Shown here: positions 32,023 through 38,580 of the stretch, one piece after another
How positions within the stretch are numbered: the stretch's first letter is position 1
Layout: each line of letters opens with the position of its first letter
From: Novosphingobium naphthalenivorans NBRC 102051
Lineage (GTDB): Bacteria > Pseudomonadota > Alphaproteobacteria > Sphingomonadales > Sphingomonadaceae
Reading direction: 5' to 3'
Length of the DNA: 38,580 nucleotides
NCBI RefSeq assembly: GCF_001590985.1
Contig: NZ_BCTX01000050.1
Location: forward strand, 1-38,580
Made by a program: the position numbers and the translations under genes
Notes under the pieces: generated by a model
The model's input: the letters and a program-made list of their open reading frames with translations, nothing else
Databases searched by the model: none
Told to the model about the DNA's origin: nothing

Positions 32023-33482
32023 TGCGTCGCATCCTGCCGTATCTGCTGCTCGCGCTCATCAGCGGCTGCACGGTCGGTCCGGAGTATCGGAAACCGGCGA
32101 CACTGGCAGACACCACCTCTCCGCCGCCGCTGCTCCGGGACGGAAGCGAAGCCGACATCTCCACACCGCTTCCGGCGCGCTGGTGGCAGCTCTACGAGGA
32201 TCCCCTGCTGGACGGGCTCGAGGAGAAGGCGCTCGCCCGCAATACCGACCTGCGCGTCGCGCTTGCCAGTCTCGAACAGGCGCAGGCGACACTACGGGGA
32301 ATCGAGCGCGAGCGCACCCCCCAGACATCGCTCACGGTCGATCCCAGTTATGGCCAGGCGTCAGGCGACGCCAGTGGCTCGCCGGTCGCGCTCAACTCGA
32401 CTGCCGTCTATGACGCGCTGGGCAGTGTCTCATACGACCTCGATCTGTTCGGTCGGCTGCGCCGCTCGATCGAAGCGGGTCAGGCTGATGTCGGCGCCGC
32501 GCAGGCCGCGCTTGATCTCGCGCGCGTCAACGTCGCGGCGGCTACTGCCGCCGCCTATTCCTCGGCCTGCTCCGCGGGCATGCAGATCGCCGTCACCCAA
32601 CGGTCGGTGGCCATCGCGCAGCAGACCCTCGACGTCACCCAGAAGCGCTTCCACGCCGGCGTGGCGGGGATCAACGATGTGGTGCGCGCGCGCACCCTGC
32701 TGCGTCAGACCAACGCCACGCTCCCGAATCTCGAGGCCAGGCAGCGCACTGCCCTGTTCACATTGGCGACGCTTACGGGCGACCAGCCGCAGGATTTCCC
32801 GACCGCCGTCGCCGCCTGCTCGCATCCGCCGGTGCTGCGCCAGTCTATCCCGATCGGCGACGGAGCCGCCCTGCTGGCGCGCCGTCCTGATATCCGCCGG
32901 GCGGAACGCCAGCTCGCCTCGTCTGTCGCCGGAATCGGCATTTCATCCGCGGCGCTTTATCCGTCCATCACCATCGGTGGGAGCTTGGGCACTACGGCCA
33001 CGCGTCTCACGGACATCGCTCGCGACCGCGCTTTCCATTGGAATGTCGGGCCGCTCATCACTTGGAATTTCCCCAATCGGAGCAGCGCGCGTGCCGAGAT
33101 CGCCAGCGCGAACGCTGCGGCGCGCGGCGCCCTTGCCCAGTTCGACGGCACGGTGCTGACGGCTTTGCGCGAGACGGATACGGCCCTGACCAACCTTGCC
33201 CGTCAACTCGACACGGAACGCGAACTGGCGGCGGCGAGGGACGATGCGGCAGCCGCCAATGCGAATATCCAGCGGCTCTATGCCGGCGGGGTGGCGGACT
33301 TTCTGGACAGGCTCGATGCCGAGCGCACGCTGATCCAGGCCGAAAATGCCCTGGCGGCGGCAACGGTGCAGGTTTCTCAGGACCAGATCACACTTTTCCT
33401 GGCTCTCGGCGGCGGCTGGCAGGCAGCTCCACCCGTCTATACCGCGCCGCTTCAGCCAGTGGCACGCGGCCGTCGCCGATAA
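32022..33482 (+). CDS. NodT-family outer-membrane efflux lipoprotein (TolC-like channel)
   Basis: A protein of 486 residues. It starts with a lipoprotein signal (LLLALISGC, Cys at residue 17), then TVGPEYRKP, the usual NodT opening. Two OEP repeats follow, with typical segments WWQLYEDPLLDGLEEKAL, SVSYDLDLFGRLRRSIEAG, LLARRPDIRRAERQLASS and VADFLDRLDAERTLIQAENA. It forms the outer-membrane exit duct for the FUSC pump. The gene is the last of the efflux operon and converges on the STAS-like gene 14 bases away. Confidence 0.93.
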   Translation: MRRILPYLLLALISGCTVGPEYRKPATLADTTSPPPLLRDGSEADISTPLPARWWQLYEDPLLDGLEEKALARNTDLRVALASLEQAQATLRGIERERTPQTSLTVDPSYGQASGDASGSPVALNSTAVYDALGSVSYDLDLFGRLRRSIEAGQADVGAAQAALDLARVNVAAATAAAYSSACSAGMQIAVTQRSVAIAQQTLDVTQKRFHAGVAGINDVVRARTLLRQTNATLPNLEARQRTALFTLATLTGDQPQDFPTAVAACSHPPVLRQSIPIGDGAALLARRPDIRRAERQLASSVAGIGISSAALYPSITIGGSLGTTATRLTDIARDRAFHWNVGPLITWNFPNRSSARAEIASANAAARGALAQFDGTVLTALRETDTALTNLARQLDTERELAAARDDAAAANANIQRLYAGGVADFLDRLDAERTLIQAENALAAATVQVSQDQITLFLALGGGWQAAPPVYTAPLQPVARGRRR

Positions 33483-33496
33483 ACACCTGGCCGCAG

Positions 33497-33889
33497 TCAA
33501 GTGGTCGGGGGCCGCGCGAAGAGCCATTCCAGTGCTGCCGCCTCGTCGGAAAATGTCGCGAGATTGTCGATGCGCGCTTGTCGCTTGATTTGGAGCCCGA
33601 CAAGCGCTGAACTGCAAAGCACGGAGACTCGATCTACCGGTTTGTAGATGTTTGCCGTTGCCTCTGCGATCACCTTCGCGACAGCACTCGTCTGAACCAT
33701 CGCCTGAGTGAGATCGAGCAGTACATTAGCACCGCCGGAGCTGAGCCTTATTCTCTTGAGCAGGGTGTCAAGCTCGCGATAGTGGTCGCGAGCCTGCGAT
33801 TCCGTCCACATCCCCGAGCGGGTAACGCGGACGAACGCTCCATCAACCGTGACGGACGAGGTGCCAAGCAGATCAACCGGCAAAGACAT
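33497..33889 (-). CDS. STAS/SpoIIAA-like protein
   Basis: A protein of 130 residues with an alternating beta-alpha pattern like SpoIIAA/STAS domains: GAFVRVTRSGMWT, helix RDHYRELDTLLKRIRL, NVLLDLTQAMVQTSAV (strand and Ser/Thr loop), helix VAKVIAEATANIY, RVSVLCSSALVGLQIKR, and helix DEAAALEWLF. STAS domains act in partner-switching or small-molecule binding, but no kinase or phosphatase partner is nearby. The ATG at 33889 is chosen over an in-frame GTG at 33904. It is convergent with the efflux operon; about 200 bases separate it from the pirin gene stop. Confidence 0.65.
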   Translation of the reverse strand: MSLPVDLLGTSSVTVDGAFVRVTRSGMWTESQARDHYRELDTLLKRIRLSSGGANVLLDLTQAMVQTSAVAKVIAEATANIYKPVDRVSVLCSSALVGLQIKRQARIDNLATFSDEAAALEWLFARPPTT

Positions 33890-34101
33890 GCGCTTATCTC
33901 GCACGAATTGGTTTCCCGACTATGCATACGGTACAGATCCAGGATCCGAGCGTGATTTTTTTGGTGAGGTACGGATTGACGCACCGATCCAGTGTTGCAC
34001 TGGTTCCTGAACTCCTGCCTTCTGGCGCTTTCCAAGCTAAGCGCGATTGCATCTTGAGAGGGCTGCGCGCTGCAGACTCGGGTCATTGTCATCGGCGTCG
34101 C

Positions 34102-34953
34102 TCAGGCTCCGGTGGGGACCAGTCCGAAACTGTCCCTTTGCTGGCGGAAATCCATATAGGCCTGTTCGATTTCGGCGTCGGAATTCATGACAAAAGGACC
34201 GCGCGCCGCTACGGGCTCCCGGAGCGGCTTGCCCGCGAAAAGAATGGCCCGCAGACTTTCTTCCTTCGTTTCGAACCGGACCTCGCTTTCATCCTGCTCA
34301 TGCTGAAGCCAGGCGACCTGCCCCGTGCGAACGGGGCTGGCGTCGGCGCCGAGGAAGCCCGCGCCTTCAAGGATCACCACAAAACAGTTATAGTCCGCCG
34401 GCAATTCCTGCTCGAAGGTCGCATGCGGCGCGAGGCGAACCTCGACCATCGTGACCTCTGCATGATTGCGAGTTGGCGCCACGACATTGCCGGACGTCCC
34501 GGAAAACACGATCGCTTCCCCGCCCGGGAGGGAACGTCGCGGTGCATGCGCGCCTCGCAGTTCCTGATAACTGGCGTCAACAAGCTTGGAAGCGCGGGGG
34601 AGATTGACCCACAGCTGCAAGGTGTGAACGGGGCGGTCGTCGATCGGAATCTCGTTATGAATGAGCCCTCTCCCGGCCGTCAGCCAAAGGGCTTCGCCGG
34701 AGGCGATCGTGCCCTTGTTGCCGTGATTGTCATAGTGGGAGTTCAAGCCGTCCACCATGTAGGTGACCGTCTCGATTCCCCGATGCGGGTGGTTCTGAAA
34801 GGCGCCCTGGGAATACCAATCCTCCATCAGCAGGAGGAAAGGATCAATCTCATCCCATTGCCCAGGCGCGACGAGCTGCCGGTTTCGATGCAATGCCGAT
34901 CCTTCTGGAAGCATTTTAGGCGTATCGACACGCTTGATGTTACGCGATTTCAT
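34102..34953 (-). CDS. Pirin-family bicupin protein
   Basis: A protein of 283 residues with two cupin domains. The N-terminal one contains the metal-site residues in FQNHPHRGIETVTYMVDG and GLIHNEIP (His, His, His, Glu), as in pirins with quercetin-dioxygenase activity. The C-terminal cupin ends EQAYMDFRQQRDSFG. The ATG at 34953 (MKSRNIKRV) is preferred over one at 35019; GAGGGA lies about 9 bases upstream. It lies downstream of, and on the same strand as, an FMN reductase gene, with 87 bases between. Together with the HxlR regulator this suggests a redox or electrophile-response locus. Confidence 0.92.
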   Translation of the reverse strand: MKSRNIKRVDTPKMLPEGSALHRNRQLVAPGQWDEIDPFLLLMEDWYSQGAFQNHPHRGIETVTYMVDGLNSHYDNHGNKGTIASGEALWLTAGRGLIHNEIPIDDRPVHTLQLWVNLPRASKLVDASYQELRGAHAPRRSLPGGEAIVFSGTSGNVVAPTRNHAEVTMVEVRLAPHATFEQELPADYNCFVVILEGAGFLGADASPVRTGQVAWLQHEQDESEVRFETKEESLRAILFAGKPLREPVAARGPFVMNSDAEIEQAYMDFRQQRDSFGLVPTGA

Positions 34954-35040
34954 CAACTTCGTCCCTCTGGCGGCGCCGACCGACGCTGCTTGCTGTGTTG
35001 AGCATACTTCGGCGGGCATGGCTCGACGGAAGCCTTTGCC

Positions 35041-35622
35041 TCAGCCAGCCTTGGCGTGCTTGCTTTCGCGATAGCCCTTGAGCGCGCCGGCCCAGCCGAG
35101 CAACTCGTCAAGCACGGTCATCAGCGTGTTCGCCTGAATGTCTCGCGGCGCGAAAGTGGAATAGTTCTTGAAATCGTCGAACAGGGACAAGGCGACCTGA
35201 GACCGCACATCAGCGATATGCAGTTCGCCGACGATGCCACGCAGATGCTCGACAGCACGGACGCCGCCGGCACCGCCATAGCTGACAAATCCAGCCGCCT
35301 TGTCGTGCCATTCGTAGAACAGATAATCGAGAGCATTCTTGAGCGCCCCCGAGGTCGAATGATTATATTCCGGGGTCACGAAAACAAACGCATCGAGCGG
35401 CGCGATCGCTGCGGACCACGCTTTGCTATGCGCTTTGGTGAAGGGCTGCCCCATCGAGGGTGGAACCGGCTCGTCGAACACAGGCAGATCGAAGCTGGCG
35501 ATGTCCACAAGCTGATATTCGGCGTCGCCGCGCTTGGTCGCCAAATCAAGAACCCAGCGTGCGACAGCTTCACCGTTCCGGCCGGGCCGGGTACTCCCAA
35601 CGACGATTCCGATCTTGAGCAT
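35041..35622 (-). CDS. NADPH-dependent FMN reductase (flavodoxin-like)
   Basis: A protein of 193 residues. It has GIVVGSTRPGRNGEAVARWV (phosphate-binding loop, residues 5-24), VTPEYNHSTSGALKNALDYL and FVSYGGAGGVRAVEHL, the typical flavin-contact motifs of this family. It reduces flavin, quinones or azo compounds with NADPH. The ATG at 35622 directly precedes the first strand and has GGTGGAG upstream; an earlier frame start at 35700 lies beyond the divergent promoter. It is divergent from an HxlR regulator that probably controls it. Confidence 0.93.
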   Translation of the reverse strand: MLKIGIVVGSTRPGRNGEAVARWVLDLATKRGDAEYQLVDIASFDLPVFDEPVPPSMGQPFTKAHSKAWSAAIAPLDAFVFVTPEYNHSTSGALKNALDYLFYEWHDKAAGFVSYGGAGGVRAVEHLRGIVGELHIADVRSQVALSLFDDFKNYSTFAPRDIQANTLMTVLDELLGWAGALKGYRESKHAKAG

Positions 35623-35702
35623 GACAAGCGACTCCACCTGGTTACAGACAAGAAGTTGCACTACATTCGTTAGTCCCTTGGACGGTGCAAGGAGGCACAT
35701 TC

Positions 35703-36116
35703 TTGAAAGCAGCTAACAGCGATGTAAGCTCGTCGCTTCAACAGACGGCCGAGAAATGCGCGATCACCAAGGACGTGCTGCGACGAATCGGCGACAAATG
35801 GAGCGTGCTCATCATCATGGCCCTATCCGAAGGCTCGCTTCGTTTTTCGGAACTGGCGCGCCAGATACCGGACATCTCACAAAGAATGCTGACGCTTACG
35901 TTGCGCGCTTTGGAGCGTGACGGTCTCGTGGTTCGCACGGTCACCCCCATCGTTCCCGCTCGCGTGGACTATGCGTTGAGCGCGCTCGGCCAATCCTTGC
36001 AAGAACCTGTCGTGGCACTTGGACGCTGGGCGTTCACGCATCAGGACGAGGTCAAGATGGCCCGAGAGGCGTTCGATGCGTTGCGACCGGATACGGAGAC
36101 GGCGATCGAAACCTGA
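35703..36116 (+). CDS. HxlR-family transcriptional regulator
   Basis: A protein of 137 residues with the HxlR winged helix: CAITKDVLRRIGDKWSVLII (conserved Cys and GDKW), LRFSELARQIPDISQRMLTL, LRALERDGLVVRTV and VDYALSALGQSL. HxlR members such as YodB and CatR sense quinones or other electrophiles through the conserved Cys. The start is taken as TTG at 35703 because AGGAGG lies 7 bases upstream; a GTG at 35685 lies before that site. The 80 bases shared with the divergent FMN reductase gene must hold both promoters. Confidence 0.9.
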   Translation: MKAANSDVSSSLQQTAEKCAITKDVLRRIGDKWSVLIIMALSEGSLRFSELARQIPDISQRMLTLTLRALERDGLVVRTVTPIVPARVDYALSALGQSLQEPVVALGRWAFTHQDEVKMAREAFDALRPDTETAIET

Positions 36117-36180
36117 CCAGCAGATAGAAATGGCCGAGGGCACCGATCTCGTGGTTCGAAGTGGTCGATGAGATTGCCGA

Positions 36181-36654
36181 TCAGTTCGTCGCCTTCGGTT
36201 TGCGCTTGCGGTGTTCCGGCGCTTCCGGTGCCGGTTCAGGCGGCGCTATGCGCGGTTTTCTCCCGAGGCCGATCTTCTTGGCGAGGTTCCGCCGTTGTTC
36301 GGCATAAGCAGGCGCAACCATTGGGTAGTCCGCCGGCAGTTTCCACTTCGCGCGATAGTCATCGGGCGTCATCTGATAGCGCGTCATAAGATGACGCTTC
36401 AACATCTTCAGCTTCTTCCCGTCCTCAAGGCAGACAAGGTGGTCGCGCTTGATCGACGCCTTGATGGATACCGCAGGCGGATGATCTTGCGGTTCGAGCG
36501 CGGACCCTGTGCCGAGCGACACGAGCGAACCATGCACGCTGGCTATGAGGAGGGGCAAGTCGCCTACGGCAACGCTATTGTTGGCGACATGGGCAGAAAC
36601 GATATCGGCGGTCAGAGATAGCAGATCCGGGCTGCCGTCGGCGGTATCTGGCAT
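36181..36654 (-). CDS. MucR/Ros-family zinc-finger transcriptional regulator (intact)
   Basis: A protein of 157 residues. The N-terminal oligomerisation region (LLSLTADIVSAHVANNSVAV) is present, then a Ros-type zinc finger (CLEDGKKLKMLKRHLMTRY, followed by MTPDDYRAKWKLPADYPMVAPAY) and a basic tail. It regulates many envelope and virulence or symbiosis genes in alphaproteobacteria and binds AT-rich DNA. AAGGAAG precedes the ATG at 36654. It is a complete paralogue of the truncated copy at 21.4-21.8 kb, about 80% identical at DNA level in the zinc-finger region by eye. Confidence 0.93.
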   Translation of the reverse strand: MPDTADGSPDLLSLTADIVSAHVANNSVAVGDLPLLIASVHGSLVSLGTGSALEPQDHPPAVSIKASIKRDHLVCLEDGKKLKMLKRHLMTRYQMTPDDYRAKWKLPADYPMVAPAYAEQRRNLAKKIGLGRKPRIAPPEPAPEAPEHRKRKPKATN

Positions 36655-36711
36655 AAGCTTCCTTTGTCTGTTTCTGCGCTACAGTTCCTACGCGCGCTGG
36701 TACGACCCACG

Positions 36712-37203
36712 CTATATCGAAGCACGGGTAGTTGGAAACGCGGAAATGCTCGACGTTTCCCGGCGCCACTGCATGGGAGTGGTCCCTGCCCGCTTTGCGA
36801 ACGTCTTCGTGAAGTGGCTCTGGTCGGCAAAGCCGCAGTCGAGTGCGATTTCGGCCAACGGCATATTCGTGCGCGCAAGCAGCTCCTTTGCGTAGGCGAT
36901 ACGCTGGTCGAGAAACCAGTTATAGGGTGACACGCCAACCGTGTTCCTGAAGGCACGAACGAAGTGGCTTGCCGACAGCCGGCAGGCGGCCGCGATTTCC
37001 TTGATCATGATCGTGTCGGAAAGCCGGGACCGCATAATCTGTTGGGCCAGGCGGACCTGCCAAGGAGCGAGGTGCGGCCTCGGAATCGCCACATGTTTCC
37101 ATCCGCACCCGGCACCAGGGGCCGGGATTGCCGATCCTTCGGCGCAGGAAACCAACCCATGGGAGCCAGGATAGCTGGCCGCTTTTGCACGCAGTGTCGC
37201 CAT
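36712..37203 (-). CDS. AraC-family helix-turn-helix regulator, short form
   Basis: A protein of 163 residues from the chosen ATG at 37203. The last 100 residues carry the two AraC helix-turn-helix motifs: MIKEIAAACRLSASHFVRAF and MPLAEIALDCGFADQSHFTK, with the GTTPMQWRR end. No sensor domain is visible, as in the short AraC regulators. The start is uncertain, because the frame is open to an ATG at 37458 with sequence of no recognised content. It is divergent from the LysR gene. Confidence 0.82.
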   Translation of the reverse strand: MATLRAKAASYPGSHGLVSCAEGSAIPAPGAGCGWKHVAIPRPHLAPWQVRLAQQIMRSRLSDTIMIKEIAAACRLSASHFVRAFRNTVGVSPYNWFLDQRIAYAKELLARTNMPLAEIALDCGFADQSHFTKTFAKRAGTTPMQWRRETSSISAFPTTRASI

Positions 37204-37562
37204 AGCGTTCCCCACGGGAAACCGGGCGACTACAGACACCAATTGTCTGGGGCCAACGCCGAAGCCTGCACGCTCCGGACCCGACGCCCAAACAGGACGC
37301 AGGAACGGAATCCAACGGGCAAGCCCTATTACTCCCGTTAGGCTATGACACTTCGGAAGGCGCAAAGGCGCCCCACTAGCGAGAGATTTTTTAGGAGTTT
37401 TCGCGAGTGGCCGGGTGGTCCCATTTTCAGCGGTCGCGGAAGTCGCATCCTCCCGCACTCGTTACCAGATGCCTGGTCTGCTTGGTTGCGATGGCAAAGC
37501 GATCGGTAAAGGAGCGGCAAGAGGTCGATGGGATTGACGCAGCGCCATGCTATGCGAATCTC
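37204..37562. promoter_or_regulatory. 359-base region between divergent AraC and LysR genes with an inverted repeat
   Basis: CCACTAGCGA (37373-37382) and TCGCGAGTGG (37401-37410) pair at 9 of 10 positions around an 18-base AT-rich spacer that contains six T residues in a row. It could be an operator or a hairpin. No gene is recognised, although the AraC frame stays open across most of it. Confidence 0.4.
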
Positions 37563-38468
37563 ATGCTCGTTCGACATCTCTCTTATTTCGTCGCGCTCGC
37601 CCGCGAGCGGCATTTCGCCCGGGCCGCGGAAGTGTGCCACATTACGCAACCTACGCTATCGGCGGCAATCCGCAAACTTGAGGAAGACCTGGGCGTCCCA
37701 CTGGTGGTGCGTGGTCACCGCTTCACCGGACTGACAGCGGAAGGTGAAAAGCTGCTGGCATGGTCAAGGCAGATCCTGGCCGACTACCAAAGCCTGATCG
37801 AGGACCTGTCCGGTGCTCGCAAGGGGATAGTAGGCGAACTGCGGCTCGGCGTCATTCCAGCCGCAATGCCTGTCGTCGCATTTGTCACCGAGCGCTTCTG
37901 CAAGGCCAATCCATTGGCCACGGTTACCATCAGATCGATTACGTCACGTGCGATTGCTGAGAGCCTTGATGCGTTCGAGTTGGATGGCGGCCTTACCTAC
38001 CTCGACAACGAACCGATCAATCACGTGCAGCGCGTCCCCCTGTATCGCGAGCGATACAAGCTCGCGGTGTCGCGTGACCATAAGTTCGCCGCCCGCAAGG
38101 CGGTGAGGTGGCTAGAGGCGGCAGGCGAACGGCTTTGCCTGCTAAGCCAGGATATGCAGAACCGCCGGATCATCGACCGGCTGACCAGTTCGATCGGCCT
38201 GACCGTTCATCCCGCGATCGTCAGCAATTCCTTCCTCGCCGTCTGCGCCCATCTGCGCCATGGAGGCTGGGCCAGTATCGTCCCACACAGTTTTTTCCAT
38301 GTGTTCGGGCAGCAACCTGATCTGGTAGCGATCGACCTTGTCGAGCCGGCGCACAGCGAAGCGGTCGGACTGGTGATTTCGGCTCGTGAGCCGCGATCTC
38401 CCATGGCTTCGGCCTTGCTCGCCGCCACACTCGAAGCGGATATCGAGGGGGGCCTCGCTTCCCTCTGA
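37563..38468 (+). CDS. LysR-family transcriptional regulator
   Basis: A protein of 301 residues: the N-terminal helix-turn-helix (LVRHLSYFVALARERHFARA, ITQPTLSAAIRKLEEDLGVP) and a type 2 periplasmic-binding-like effector domain (GELRLGVIPAAMPVVAFVTE onwards). From memory it resembles the LysR regulators found beside NAD+-dependent formate dehydrogenase operons (features such as LCLLSQDMQNRRIID and NSFLAVCAHLRHG), but no such operon is in the window. The ATG at 37563 precedes the conserved start; the ribosome-binding site is weak. A LysR-type T-N11-A dyad follows six bases after its stop. Confidence 0.9.
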   Translation: MLVRHLSYFVALARERHFARAAEVCHITQPTLSAAIRKLEEDLGVPLVVRGHRFTGLTAEGEKLLAWSRQILADYQSLIEDLSGARKGIVGELRLGVIPAAMPVVAFVTERFCKANPLATVTIRSITSRAIAESLDAFELDGGLTYLDNEPINHVQRVPLYRERYKLAVSRDHKFAARKAVRWLEAAGERLCLLSQDMQNRRIIDRLTSSIGLTVHPAIVSNSFLAVCAHLRHGGWASIVPHSFFHVFGQQPDLVAIDLVEPAHSEAVGLVISAREPRSPMASALLAATLEADIEGGLASL

Positions 38469-38473
38469 GAGAT

Positions 38474-38494
38474 TTGATAGATAACGCCTATCGA
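38474..38494. promoter_or_regulatory. LysR-type dyad downstream of the LysR gene
   Basis: TTGATAG and CTATCGA pair at 6 of 7 positions around ATAACGC. T38478 and A38490 are separated by exactly 11 bases, the T-N11-A pattern of LysR-type boxes. Its position suggests a target promoter just past the window end. The rest of 38495-38580 shows no recognisable gene. Confidence 0.4.
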
Positions 38495-38580
38495 CCCTTC
38501 AAAGACATTGATTGGATTGTCAGCGGGCGCAGGACCATGGTCCGCCTTGTCCGGCGGGAAGCCACTATAGGGTGCCTTGG

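Noticed and set aside
33989..34003. CCAGTG-TTG-CACTGG palindrome as a terminator downstream of pirin
   Set aside because: The 3-base loop, 6-bp stem, absence of a U-run and distance of about 100 bases from the pirin stop make a terminator call unsupported.
1..38580. CRISPR arrays, tRNA or rRNA genes, and complete insertion sequences
   Set aside because: No regularly spaced repeats, tRNA cloverleaf with TTCGA-type arm, rRNA core sequence or transposase frame was recognised; mobile-element evidence is limited to transfer genes, toxin-antitoxin pairs and gene fragments.

Overview
The window reads as accessory DNA of an alphaproteobacterium, most likely a sphingomonad. The evidence is high-GC coding with GTG/TTG starts, two MucR/Ros-type zinc-finger regulators, a FecI/FecR-controlled TonB receptor beside an Atxe2-type lasso-peptide isopeptidase, and F-type conjugation genes traH and traG. 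Conjugation genes, several toxin-antitoxin modules and truncated gene remnants suggest a conjugative plasmid or a decayed integrative element; the replicon itself cannot be seen.

Layout. 1-5.5 kb: the end of an F-type type IV secretion operon (traH, traG), preceded by an oppositely oriented AAA ATPase cut by the window edge. 5.5-7.3 kb: a small membrane protein, then an MbcA/Xre-RES toxin-antitoxin pair with a long inverted repeat over its promoter. 7.4-9.4 kb: an AraC regulator divergent from a short-chain dehydrogenase (SDR). 9.5-12.1 kb: a Phd-PIN toxin-antitoxin pair packed against a single-chain nucleotidyltransferase-HEPN protein, then a DEDDh exonuclease. 12.2-14.5 kb: a CmcJ/NvfI-like oxidoreductase, a glutathione S-transferase and an SDR whose catalytic Tyr is Phe. 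14.7-21.3 kb (minus strand): ECF sigma factor, FecR anti-sigma factor, TonB-dependent receptor and lasso-peptide isopeptidase, with no lasso precursor or maturation genes in view.

21.4-23.3 kb is a recombination scar: a MucR gene lacking its N-terminus, a DUF2285 remnant, an XRE regulator with a runaway C-terminus, a ParD/ParE pair, and the N-terminal stub of an SRPBCC gene joined to the tail of an unrelated gene. 23.6-28.1 kb: an oxidation operon (CrtI-like flavoprotein, 91-residue protein, zinc alcohol dehydrogenase, aldehyde dehydrogenase). 28.3-33.5 kb: a MarR regulator and a complete tripartite aromatic-acid-type efflux operon (FUSC pump, DUF1656, HlyD adaptor, NodT channel). 33.5-38.5 kb: a STAS-like protein, pirin, FMN reductase, HxlR regulator, second MucR, AraC and LysR regulators.

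How the genes work together (inference). The FecI-FecR-receptor-isopeptidase set looks like a sense, import and hydrolyse system for lasso peptides made elsewhere. The alcohol/aldehyde oxidation genes and the MarR-FUSC pump together look like a catabolism-plus-export module for a hydrophobic or aromatic alcohol. The 6-11.3 kb region is a dense toxin-antitoxin/defence-like island next to the transfer genes; the Phd-PIN-NTase/HEPN operon is its least ordinary element.
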